In this document: in pieces, positions 25,701-36,044 of the stretch
Position numbering within the stretch: position 1 is the stretch's first letter
Layout: every line of letters starts with the position of its first letter
NCBI GenBank assembly: GCA_027574665.1
Contig: CM050676.1
Location: forward strand, 4,392,157-4,456,156
Reading direction: 5' to 3'
Origin: Rhynochetos jubatus
Lineage: Eukaryota; Chordata; Aves; Eurypygiformes; Rhynochetidae
Length of the DNA: 64,000 bases
Notes under the pieces: model-generated
What the model was told of the DNA's origin: nothing
Database searches by the model: none
What the model saw: only the letters and a program-made list of their open reading frames with translations
Program-made: the position numbers and the translations under genes

Positions 25701-26795
25701 AGGCAACTGTTGCTACCCTCTCCCCGCGCGTCACCGCCCGGCCCCGCCTGCTCCGCCGCGGGGCGCCGGCGGCGGTTGGCGCGACAGCTGTCCGTCAGTG
25801 GGGAGGCGGGACGAGACGAGGATGGACCAATGGTGACAGGGAGGGGGCGGGGCGGAGAGTTGGCGCGCGCTTTGGCGCCTCAGCGCGGGGCGGGGATGGC
25901 GGGGGGGGGGTGAGGGGCCGCTGTGGGCCCGCCCCGGACACGGGTGAGCGGCGGGGCGGCCGCGGGAGGGCCGCGGGGGAGGAGGATGGCTGGGTGCACG
26001 CCACGGGGCGCGGATGGGCACAAAGCGGCCATCCCGTGAGCGCCGCGCCCCGACACTGGGAAAAAAGTTCATTTTTCCACTATTAAATATTAATATTTCA
26101 CGTTTCCACGTTCCCGTTGGTTCCTGGGCTGCGGCACAAAAACCGTCCGCACACCGGTGAGTGAGCTCCTGGTTTCTCCCTACCTGAGCCGGTTCCCCAC
26201 GACATCAAACCGTTTCCATAGCGACCGGCTGTGTAGTCACAACCCACACGGGGTGGGGGTCGGGCGGGTGGGAGCTGTTGGAGAAGCACGGGGCAGGGGG
26301 CCTGGTTCCACGCGAATTTTAGAAATATAAGGGCATCCAACTGTGCAGGCACCCACTCCCGCTCCCACTTCCCGCCCCAGCGCAGGCACGGGAGGGCTTG
26401 GAGTTTGGTGGGGGATGCGATGGGTCTGGAGGGAAGCAGGAGCGCGTTCCCATGACACCAAATTATCCATCTAAGGGCAAATGCTTCCTGATGGAGCGTC
26501 TTAAAGAACAGGCTAAGTGTCCAAAATGCCACGCTCGAAGCCTGAAGGGCTGCGTGTTTTCCAGTGAGCTCCATGCAGAGCCGGAGCGAGTCTGGAGGAG
26601 ACCTGCCAGCTGCCAGCAAGTTGGGAATGGCTCCCAGCACCCGCGCTCGGCCTGGACACGTGCAGAATCCGGCCACCTCGCAGAGATAGAGAGATCATTG
26701 CACATGAGCAGCATGACAAGGCTTTGGGATACTGCACCGGGAAAAACCAACACAGCACCTGCTTATGTGTTGGAAGATGTAATTGATGGGTCTGT

Positions 26796-26834
26796 GTTGG
26801 TGATGGAGAGAAAACAAAGGCTGAACTATAGTTT
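26796..26834 (+). repeat. 39-bp dispersed repeat, copy 1
   Basis: Matches 29,404-29,442 in 36 of 39 positions (TTGGTGATGGAGAGAAAA at the left, AACTATAGTTT at the right). The flanking sequences do not match. The family is not known to me. Confidence 0.6.
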
Positions 26835-29403
26835 CTGGACACAGCAGCTGCGAAAGCAGCAGCTACCTCAGCTCTGCACTTTCTCCCCTTAAATGAACAT
26901 CCCCGTTGTGCCTGTGGTGAGAATCGGTGTTATCCTCTGCCCTCCTGGAAGTGGTTCAGGCTGGAAACTCAGCAGATTTCAGGTGTAGATGCCTTGAAAT
27001 CCTTTCCCTGAGTGGCCAGAAAGGCCACTGGAAAGGCTGAGCTGTGTGAAGAAGGGGATTTGTGGCCTTAGGCTTACATTTCCAGTCTGCACATGCCTGC
27101 CTGGCCTCGCCAGCAGGGCAGTGCCAGGTGTCCTGAATATGTGCAGACTAAAATCTATCCATAAGGATGGCCTTTATTCCAGGTTTCTGTTTTCAACCAA
27201 AGGGCCTTGATAGCATTATGATGATGAGCCTGGTCACGGCTTTGTGGTTAAGGTTAAATACAGTTTTGTTCCTAAGGAAGAAATTATGGTTGGAGGGACA
27301 GCTTTAAAACCAAGCAGGGATGTGTCCTTCCTCTTGTTGCAGGTAATTCCATTTCCCATCAACACAGATCGACCTCAACTTCAGAGCTGGCCTGCCCCAT
27401 GCAGAGTTAACCCAGGCCTATATTCTGGGCATTTCTCTTAAGTTTAAAGTGACTGATAGGTCTGAGGTGGCTAAGACACGCGTTTTAACCACAGGAGAGG
27501 AAGATGCTCCGCTCCCCACATCCTCTCCTCTTTGTTTGAATCCTGGCAGTCAGGGCTGCATAATGAAAACCAGCATGTGCTCTAGGTGGGTCTCGGTTCA
27601 TCTCTAAGGGTTTTGAAGGCAGGTGCTGCCAAGGAAAGCAGCATTTTTTATAAAGCTTTAAGGAATACTTCTGTTTGTGGGGTTTTGTTGTGGTTGGGTT
27701 TTTTTCCCCCAGTTAAACCCAGCAGAATCACCACACTTGCTTTTCAATTGCTTTGAAAAATCCCCATCAGGCATTTCAAGATTTCAAGGATCACCTTATT
27801 GACATGCAATAAAAAGCTTTCATGATATATTCTTCTGTAACGTTTTCTGAAAAGTATGTCCTAGCCTAAGCCAAGGAAGTGTGTGGAATTTGTACCCACG
27901 GAGACTCCAGTAACACAGCCAGCTCCAAACACCGCAGGATTATTAGTTTTCTTACCTAACATATCAGGAAAGGAGTTGCTGGAAAAGGGAGAGATGGAGA
28001 GGAAGTGTCTGAGGCAATATAAATTGGTGAGGCTGGACTTGCCGCTTAGTATTTGGTCTGTCTGCAGATTTGGGGTTAGTATAGCTGCTTTCGGTATGTT
28101 ACTCTAAGAGTTATACTGGAAAAAATCTGAGAGCTGTGTGTCTGAGCACCAGGGACAAGCAGGGTGAGATTCTGATAAGCTCCAAAGAAAAATAAGTCAC
28201 TGTCTTAATGGGTTGTAGACCCTTAAACCAAGGATGTTTAAAAAGATCAACTTCTAGGGGAGGGTGTCATTGTTTAATAAACAATAAAATAAGAAGTAGA
28301 GATGGAATAGCTTTTGAGAAGCTATCTACTGCACATAAACATCAACCTTTACCATGCGAAATGGAGATCAGATTAATAACTATTTCTTAACAGCTCTTCT
28401 GATGTATTTGAAGATTGTTCTCATTTCTTCCCTCTATCTCTTGTTTTCCAAATTAAACAACCCTCTGGCTTTAATGTAAGAAAAATCCAGGCCTTTCCTA
28501 CAGAAGCACTACATAAACAGTTATTTTTGATCCTGCAATACTGTGGTTACTTATTCCTGTTTAAGCACTGGACTTTGCATTTTGCCATATTGAATTGCAC
28601 CATGTTTATTTTGAGTCATCACTCAAATTTACTAAGAGCTTAACGAAATCCTTCAGAAGTGCCTGCAGTCCTTCCCAGCTGAGGATCACCTGCAATGTGT
28701 TGTCGCAGACCTGTTACCAATTCAGTTTTTAAGGCATGATTCTCCACTGCACGGCATCTGTACCTCTGCAAAGAAACGTAAACTGCATTTGGATGTGCTC
28801 TTGTTCTTTCCAAAGTGTGAAATACTGTGTGAAACCCAAAGCAGAGGTTCCCTGCCTTGTACCCTGCCAGCAATATCCTGAAATTCTGCCTAATGCCCAG
28901 CACACAACCTTTGATAAAGTCCTACAAACCTTGCAAGTTAGCCAGTTCCCTCCTGGGAACCTAGGGAGTGATCACAGGGCTGTTATTTTTAATTAGGGAC
29001 CTGTCTGTCACCCCTTTTGTCAAGCTGAGCACTGGAATTCATTTTTACTTGTTGCTTGCAACCTGTTGCATAAGCCAGAGCTCATCCCTCTCAGCCTTTA
29101 CAGTACCGGGGTGGGTCTGGGGGAAGGAGCCTTAAGAAAGATGCTGGTATAAAAAGAGAAACTAAGCCTGCTCGCAACGGAGGACGTTTGCTGCAGCTTT
29201 AACAGATACCCACAGGAGGGCACGTTCCTCACAGCAAACTGGAATTCAGCTAAAAGCCAGTCCTGCTCCAAGGATCAGTTTAACTTGATTTCACTAAAGG
29301 GAGACTTTGACAAAAAACAGCCTTTTTATGGAAGCAAATGCCCTGCAAAGGCAGTGGGATCCTTTCATGTCATGTTTATCCCTGAAAAAATACCATTGTT
29401 TTG

Positions 29404-29442
29404 GTTGGTGATGGAGAGAAAATGAAGGCTAAACTATAGTTT
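29404..29442 (+). repeat. 39-bp dispersed repeat, copy 2
   Basis: Second copy of the element at 26,796-26,834, same orientation, three differences. Confidence 0.6.
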
Positions 29443-30474
29443 AGTTATATGAAACCTTACATGAAGCTATTCTCTTGAACCGTTTTACTGAAAAAATTCC
29501 AAGAGGATTAAAACCAAACCAAAGCAAAAAATCACCTTTGGGGTTGTTTGGTTTTGGGTTGTTTTTTGGGCTTTTTTTTTTTTTTTTTTTCTCAAGAAAA
29601 AGATTGTGCTCAGGCAGTTTTAAGGGGGAGAATCCCCATTTTTATACAGTAACCAACCCACACAGCACTTTCCCTGCTGAAAGCTTTCTGTCAAGTTCCC
29701 CCTGTCCACACTGTATTTTATTGCTGAGTGATCTCAGTGCATCTGGTGCAAAATTTAAGGAGCCTGAAGTGGTGGCTCTCTGTGTCCACCCTACCACAGT
29801 ATAAACAGCATCATCCCGTGCAAGGTAAAACGATTGTCTAAACTGCGATAATGGATTTTCTTTTAATAGATCAGCGATAAAATTTATCTTCACAATCATT
29901 TTAAACTGTGATGCAGGTGGGATAGGTTCAGTTATGCAGGAAGGTAGTTGCTAAAGAGAAGCACTTGAGAACAGAGTAAATCTCCATACCAGCTTCTGAG
30001 GAAACTTCTTCAGAGGGACTGAAGCAAACTGAAGTGATGACTTTTCCTGCATGGAGCTGCTGCGTCCTGCGAGCACTGCAGCGTATCGATAGCGCTGGGT
30101 GAGAGCCTGCTCCAACCACGGCCCCAGGAGTGCTGTCTTCTGCATCATACGTTTCTGAATTTGCCACTGGTCAGACCATAACCCTCCTCAGTGCTTTCAG
30201 CTGGGCTTAAGCGGATAAATGTGTTGAGCGTGGTTGTGCCAAGGCCACAATGGAATTGTGCAGTGGCATTGCAGCATGTCCTCCTCTGCCCACACGTCTC
30301 TTCAGCAGGAAAATGAAATCCAGGCTGTCGCTGCTACAGTGTTACAGGATGCTCTGTCCTGTCCTGACAGCATAACAAAGCTCTGCTTTCCTCCCAGCCT
30401 TACCCAGCCTGGAAGCAAACAGGGGAGTGTTGAAGATGGGAGGAAGAAGAAAGGGTGTTCAGCAAAGGTGTGCA

Positions 30475-30603
30475 AGGCCAGGCTGGATGAGGCTTTGAGC
30501 AAACTGGTGTAGTGGAAGGTGTCCCTGCCCATGGCAGGGGGGTGGAATTCGATGATCTTTTAAGGCCCCTCCCAACCCAAACCATTCTGTGATTCTATGA
30601 TTC
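30475..30603 (+). repeat. CR1 LINE 3' fragment
   Basis: Contains the characteristic CR1 3' end: GTCCCTGCCCATGGCAGGGG, then GATGATCTTTTAAGG, then AACCCAAACCATTCTGTG and the terminal short repeat ATTCTGTGATTCTATG. 5'-truncated, as most CR1 copies are. It is one of the clearest signs that the window is avian. Confidence 0.93.
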
Positions 30604-33480
30604 ATCCGTTTCCTTGCCCTTTCTTCTGTCTCCCTTGGGTGGCAGCAAGTACTGCAACAGTCCTTGGCAACGGCTTCCCCGCTCACTGTTTTGAGGACGT
30701 GGACTTTGAAGAAGTTACTCTTCTCAACCTTATGTCTTCCCCCTAACAAGTTTTTAGCACATCTAGAAACCCAAATGCTCTCTTCCTCCCACCCTGGAAA
30801 TTTCCTTTCAGCAGAATTAAAGGACTAAACGTTTATCTGGAGTGTTATCGGTTTGGTTTGGCTGTAGCTGTCTGGAAATTCTGCAAAAAACACTGGGTAC
30901 AGTCATGGAAAAAACAGTGTATGTGGGGTTTGGTGTGCCACTCCCTGCAGGGAGCTGTAGCTCAGCTCGCAGAAGCTAGAGGAGGATGTGTCCACAACTT
31001 GGATGTAATCAAAGATAGTCATATTGATGTAAGTGAATCAATAGAGCTTATGTCAACACACCTTTTGTATGGAGGCAACGTCTGTGTAATTAAACCCTCA
31101 ATGACTGAATAGCCCTGGCACAAGGTTTCAGTGGAAATTCTGTACAATGCAGAACTACTTTTCTAGTGCAGTGAGTTTAAATGAGTCTACCCCGTTTCCC
31201 AGATAACCACAGGCACTAAGGACAATGGGGAGGGAAAGAGTAACCAGCAGCCTGGGAGGGAGAGTAACCAGAGAACTTCACTCCTCATCTGCTGGATCTG
31301 ACAGCAGTGTGATCTGCTGCTTTACATCCCTGACCGTCCACTCGGGTAGGTGGGAAGAGCTGTTGGGTTTCTGTACAGGTGGCCTGATGGATCACACAAA
31401 CAGCATCAGCTGTGCTTAAGGGAGGTGTAGCTGAGTCTTTAAGGTTCTGATGGACAGGCTGTAGCAAACAGCCATGTCTGGCCTCACCTTTCCATTCCAG
31501 CTCTGGGCCAAGAGCCATCATCTACCCAGCAATGCCAAAAGAAAGGTGCGTGTGCTTTTGCTTTGGCCGCCTCCGTGCAGAGCCCAGCTTTGTAGCCTTG
31601 ACCAGCAGCAAAGTGAGTCTGACCTGTGACACTGTGACCTGCAGCAGGTAAAGGGGTGGCAGTGAGAAGCAGTAACTACTTCAACTGCTATAGCACGATT
31701 TCCTCAAGCCGTCAGGTGAGGGACGATTTTCTTCTACGAAAAAGTCACCATCAGGAATTGTGCTGCTGCGGCTGTACGAGCATCGCTGACTGTCCAGCGG
31801 GGAGGGCGAGCAACCGGGCAAAGACCACGCGGCTGGAGATAGTGCAACTCACATACTGGCCAGGTAACCTGGGGTGGAATTATTCTGAAAACCAGACTGT
31901 GGGAGGACAACCACCTTCTGTCTGCCTGCCTGAGGGATGTTTTCAATCTTTCAGGGACAAACTGGGACAAGAAGTAGAATGCGTATGGAAGTTTGGAACC
32001 TGAATATTAAACAGAAGGGTTCACCTTGTTTGGGGAAGTCCAACATGCTCGTGATCACGAGCATTTTACAGTTCTGTCACTTTTTAACAATGAGTTTATG
32101 TTTAAAACCCAGAAAAATATGAAGTAACCTGTATGGATTCTTAATATTTCAGATTGAATTACAGGCGTACCTGTAATTGGAGCGTGGTCTTGCACCACAC
32201 TCCAACTACCGTCAACCATCAGCAGCAACTTCTCTGCTTGCATTGTCCCACCGCACCCAGAATGCTATCTGGGCTCTGTGTAATCAAGTGACAGAGCATG
32301 TTTCCATGTTGCTATCTCTTACTCTGGTTACACATTCATCCCCTCTCCTGGTTACAACACAGTTTAAATGAGGAGGAGGGGGCACAACCTTGTTCTGCTT
32401 TGGGCTAGACCTGTCTGGTAAACATTGTGACACCGTTGCAACACAGTCCCTAGGCTTGGGAGCGGGGAGGCAAACCTGCTGCCCTCATCCCGCAGCAGCG
32501 AGAGAAAAGATGTAACTCTCTTGTTTATTGAAGTTCCAGAGATGCAGCTGCTGGTTTGAAATTGGTTGGGTTTTTTTTTTTCCTGAGCTGCTGGAAACAA
32601 CTCCCTTCTTCTACATGTAACTCCTGTGTGCATCTCGTTTTGGAGCAAATCACTTCCCATTGAATTCTTTTTCAAAAGTGCAATTACCTGTGGGCACAAA
32701 TAGCACTGCAGTTTGGTTTTAGCTTTAAAGTTCAGAGGATACAGGCAAGATCTCTGAAGAGAGGGGGTATCTAGAATCAGGTCAAACTAAACTGTTATAT
32801 GGGCTAGAAATTCTAATTCTCCACTGCCTTTCATGCTTCAGAAATCTGTATGCCACATGCTACACTGTGCGTTGTGTAAAACAACGGACAGCCTTTGCCT
32901 ATACTGTGTTGTTTCAAAATCTACTGGTGTGCTGGTTTTAGTGAATATTTTAAAAAAGAAAGCCTGTGCCTCTGACAGACAGGGCACATACCTTTTGCTC
33001 CAGTTTTATTTATGAGAACAAAACTGCAGGAGTCATGTTATCACAGACAGAGGGAGCTGAAGTCAGTTATCAGCTGGTGTGCTGGTGAAGACTCCTTGAC
33101 TTTGTTGACGCTACGTTGATTTGTGACAGCTGAGAGTTGGATGTGAATCCATAACTTAATTTGGTGTGGGATTTTGGTGTGGGATTTTGGTGTGTGTGGG
33201 GGTTTTGGATTTTGGTTTGTTGTTTGTTTGTGCGGTTTTTTTTTCAGAGAGACCTACATCTATTTGCTGCAGACCCTTTCACATGACCAGAAAGATATTG
33301 CAAGTCCTTGGTGGGAAACAGCATGACCTGTTTAGGTTCAGAAATTACTGTGCTATAAACAGACTTTTCTGTCTCCCTTCCTTCCTTGTGACTGCCTGCT
33401 TACCAGCATATTTTCTCCCTGCCTTCATTCTCCTGTTGTTGAGCTTCATGTGGAAATTGCTGGACTAGTGTCTTCTCCAA

Positions 33481-33507
33481 CCCCCCCCCCCCCCCCCCCC
33501 CGCCCCC
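33481..33507 (+). repeat. C homopolymer, 21 C
   Basis: A run of 21 C residues, then G, then five C. Third long G/C homopolymer of the window. Confidence 0.9.
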
Positions 33508-34182
33508 GTTTATCTTTCAAGTGAATGTCCTGAGGTGCAACTGCATCTCACGTTGAGTCACTTGCTACCAGTGACTCTGAAGCTGGAAATCTGTGAGCGT
33601 TATGGGAGGAATGTTAGCCCAGAATAGTTTCCAGATCCAATGGCAGTGCTAGATGGGAAGGGTGATAAGAGTGAACGGTTTTGTGTCAGTTAGATGGGCA
33701 GATATGACTTGTTCCATATAGGAAACGATTAAGCTGAAGAAAAAAATTTATTCCCACCCTCTCTGTGTGTCCACAGCTCTATGAAGAGATGATTCTTTGC
33801 TTGAGATAGGAAAGAACTTGCAAATGGAACGTCTGTTACACCAGAAAGCGGGGGGATGTTCTGTAGGTCACAGGAAACCTGCGGCCAAGAGGAAGAAGAA
33901 TGCAGCTCTCAGCCAGCCTGTGCCTCACCGACACACTAACCCCTGTCAGGAAAAAGTGTGCTGTCTGTACGCCAGAGTTTCTAACCACAGTCAGGTGACG
34001 TGCACAAGCCTACAGTGCCACGGCCTCAATCTGCATTTACACTGGGCCTTGTCAAGGCACTTATCCTACCGCTCTTGTCTTGTGAGGGATGCCTCTGTTC
34101 CTGGTGGTATCTTCCTCCACCTCAGTCTTCTGCTGCAGCACGTGAAATACCTGCAAGTGTCAAGGCAGGTTTGAAACATGAA

Positions 34183-34335
34183 GGAATCAGAGAATCATTT
34201 AAGTTGGAAAAGTCCCTTAAAATCATCAGATCTAACCACTAACAGTGTGGTGGTGGACACTACCAGGTCCACCACCAAACCATGTCCCTAAGTGTCACAT
34301 CTACACACCTTTTAAATGCCTCCAGGAGTGTGTCT
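34183..34335 (-). repeat. CR1 LINE fragment (minus)
   Basis: The sequence AGAATCATTTAAGTTGGAAA followed by AACCACTAACAGTG and CCACCAAACCATGTCCCTAA is the reverse complement of an older CR1 subfamily 3' region. The neighbouring retroviral insertion begins about 95 bp to the right. Confidence 0.85.
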
Positions 34336-34430
34336 ACACTCAGCAAAAGGTGACTTGCATCGCAGTCGCCAACAAGCTGCAATGTCCCAGGCATAGAAAA
34401 CCAAGATGCTACTGTCCTGCTGTAAGTGAT

Positions 34431-34723
34431 TGTCGTGGTTTAACTCCGGCTAGCAAAATACCACGAAGCCGCTCTCACAAATCCCCCTCCCCTCCTCCAG
34501 TGGAGGGGAAGAATTGGAGGAAAAAGAAATAAGGAAGCTCGTAAAATTGAGATAAGAACTATTTACTAATTAAATCTAAATCAATATATACAGGTACTAC
34601 TAATAATAAATAATTAAAATAGTAGAAAATGAAACATATAGTACAATATGATACAATATGATACAATTTCCCACCATCCACTGACCAATACACACCCAGA
34701 TGTTGAGGGATGAAAATCAGACC
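34431..34723 (-). repeat. 3' LTR, truncated (distal part only)
   Basis: Matches 35,235-35,541 with about 98-99% identity apart from one short indel. Similarity stops abruptly after GAAAATCAGACC, where internal sequence takes over, so the U3 part (about 500 bp in the other copy) and any polypurine tract are missing. Confidence 0.9.
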
Positions 34724-34863
34724 TCGAGACCATGAAAATTTTCCCAAATACTCATACACTTGTGCCATTGACCATAGAGAAGAGGGAGAAAATTGGAATA
34801 ATTTCCACACATCCACCCAACTGAGTAATTCCTTCACATCCAACCCACTAAATGATTTCTCCT

Positions 34864-35145
34864 CTACAGGCTGTGTCCCAGAAGTGAAAAGGTATAATTA
34901 GTGAAAGTCCCTATGAGGTTAGATGAGAAACATGCAAACGCTGCCAGTACTGCATACAGATACATGATTATTCCCCAAACCAGTAGTATACAGACCAGCC
35001 AAATCAGACTCTTCAATCTGGTCAGAGCATACATGATCAGTATCATAAGGAGCACCCAAGGCAGTAAATCCCACCGTTCTATCATCCACTTAAAGATCCA
35101 AGAACTTAACGTGCTGACCAGCCACCACAACAGCTCTGTAACCAA
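34864..35145 (-). CDS. Hydrophobic open frame in the retroviral internal region
   Basis: A 94-codon frame in the short internal segment of the ERV, ending TAG/TGA-side at 34,864. It is rich in Leu, Ile, Trp and Val, with two or three candidate membrane spans. The frame opens with TTG rather than ATG; the first ATG comes about 19 codons later. A second, shorter frame (34,843 downward) follows and runs into the LTR. No gag, pol or env motif is recognisable. It may be leader sequence that is open by chance, or a remnant of a coding region. Confidence 0.2.
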   Translation of the reverse strand: MVTELLWWLVSTLSSWIFKWMIERWDLLPWVLLMILIMYALTRLKSLIWLVCILLVWGIIMYLYAVLAAFACFSSNLIGTFTNYTFSLLGHSL

Positions 35146-35208
35146 TACTTATCACACAATCTGCTTTAACACACAGTAATCAGATCTGTTCTTATCTCAA
35201 CCCTTCGA

Positions 35209-35226
35209 GCCCCACGTTGGGCGCCA
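35209..35226 (-). other. Retroviral primer binding site, tRNA-Lys type
   Basis: On the minus strand it reads TGGCGCCC followed by AACGTGGGGC, complementary to the 3' end of tRNA-Lys1,2. It lies 8 nt after the LTR edge and fixes the orientation of the element. Confidence 0.85.
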
Positions 35227-35234
35227 AAAAGGAC

Positions 35235-36039
35235 TGTCGTGGTTTAACTCCGGCTAGCAAAATACCACGAAGCCGCTCTCACAAATCCCCCTCCCCTCCT
35301 CCAGTGGAGGGGAAGAATCGGAGGAAAAAGAAATAAGGAAGCTCGTAAAATTGAGATAAGAACTATTTACTAATTAAATCTAAATCAATATATACAGGTA
35401 CTACTAATAATAAATAATTAAAACAGTAGAAAATGAAACATATAGTACAATATATACAATATGATACAATATGATACAATTCCCCACCATCCACTGACCA
35501 ATGCACACCCAGATGTTGAGGGATGAAAATCAGACCCAGAGAGCCCAAGAACCACAGCCCGAGAGCGATCGCAGCCCGGGAGCCACGGCCTGAAGGCCGG
35601 AGCCCAGGAGCCTACGCAGCAGATTCCAAACAAACCTTGTCACTGATAACACAGCCAGAAAACTCAAAACAATCCACCAGCTCCCACACGAAGGAGCCAG
35701 CACAGGAGTTGGCAAAGCAGCTAACGCAGGAGGGTTAGCAAGTGCCCGGAGAGACGAGCAAGGGAGTAAGGGAGAGGGAGAGAAGGGAAGAGTAGTGGCT
35801 ACCGGACCCCTTCCCCACCCAAAAGAGACCGGAACATGACGCACTATGGGATGAAATACTTCCTTGGTCAGTCTGGGTCAGCTACAGTATCTGAAGTGGA
35901 CAAAAGACCTTGAGTTCAGTACAGGCCATCCCCAGCACCAGCTGAGGCCTTATCAATGTTTTCTCTTACCGTTCAGCAACAGAGTTCCCTGGCAACCAGA
36001 GTAAAGGGAGTTAGCCCTTTCCTGACTGAACCCAGCACA
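35235..36039 (-). repeat. 5' LTR, full length (805 bp)
   Basis: Runs from TGTCGTGG at 35,235 to CCCAGCACA at 36,039, with the conserved inverted TG/CA ends and duplication GTGAT next to it. The U3 part carries a near X-box, GTTCCC-T-GGCAAC (35,985-35,997). Confidence 0.88.
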
Positions 36040-36044
36040 GTGAT

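Larger units (their letters stand above)
24950..26080. promoter_or_regulatory. Large CpG island, probable promoter of RFX2 (leftward)
   Basis: About 1.1 kb of very GC-rich, CpG-dense sequence. Visible elements include a CCAAT box (25,827-25,831), a perfect E2F-type TTTGGCGC (25,871-25,878), several GC boxes, and X-box-like elements at 25,643-25,655 and 25,702-25,714. A strong minus-strand splice donor lies at 25,577/25,576. Gene order in human places RFX2 next to ACSBG2 and in opposite orientation, so this is the natural candidate for its first exon. No RFX2 coding sequence is in the window, so the name is an inference. A CGG/GTGAGC donor on the plus strand at 25,943/25,944 also allows a divergent transcript. 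Confidence 0.6.
26081..34180. other. Intergenic stretch
   Basis: About 8 kb with no recognisable exon on either strand. It contains one CR1 copy (30,475-30,603), a 39-bp sequence present twice (26,796 and 29,404), a poly-T tract near 29,570 and a poly-C run at 33,481. The open frame over 26,398-26,892 has no domain I know and no splice context. Confidence 0.5.
34431..36039 (-). mobile_element. Internally deleted endogenous retrovirus (LTR element)
   Basis: The element reads right to left: full 5' LTR (36,039-35,235), an 8-nt spacer, an 18-nt primer binding site (35,226-35,209) of the tRNA-Lys1,2 type, about 485 bp of internal sequence, then a 3' LTR that keeps only its distal 293 bp (34,723-34,431). 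The outer ends are TG and CA, flanked by a 5-bp duplication GTGAT (34,426-34,430 and 36,040-36,044). The two LTR copies differ by about four substitutions and one 10-bp indel over the shared 290 bp, so the insertion is young. Gag, pol and env are absent. The LTR resembles a family widespread in birds and the primer site suggests a betaretrovirus/ERVK-like parent. The subfamily name would need a repeat library. Confidence 0.88.

Noticed and set aside
24995-25836. Several open frames of 118-193 codons on both strands
   Set aside because: They overlap one another in different frames within the CpG island, are Pro/Arg/Gly-rich and show no domain. GC bias removes stop codons.
25900-25950. Plus-strand divergent first exon ending at the CGG/GTGAGC donor (25,943)
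   Set aside because: The donor is good, but no downstream exon on the plus strand could be found, so I did not annotate an exon.
34600-34620. AATAAA on the plus strand within the LTR as evidence for plus orientation
   Set aside because: The primer binding site next to the right-hand LTR fixes the element on the minus strand; the AATAAA is part of an AT-rich stretch.
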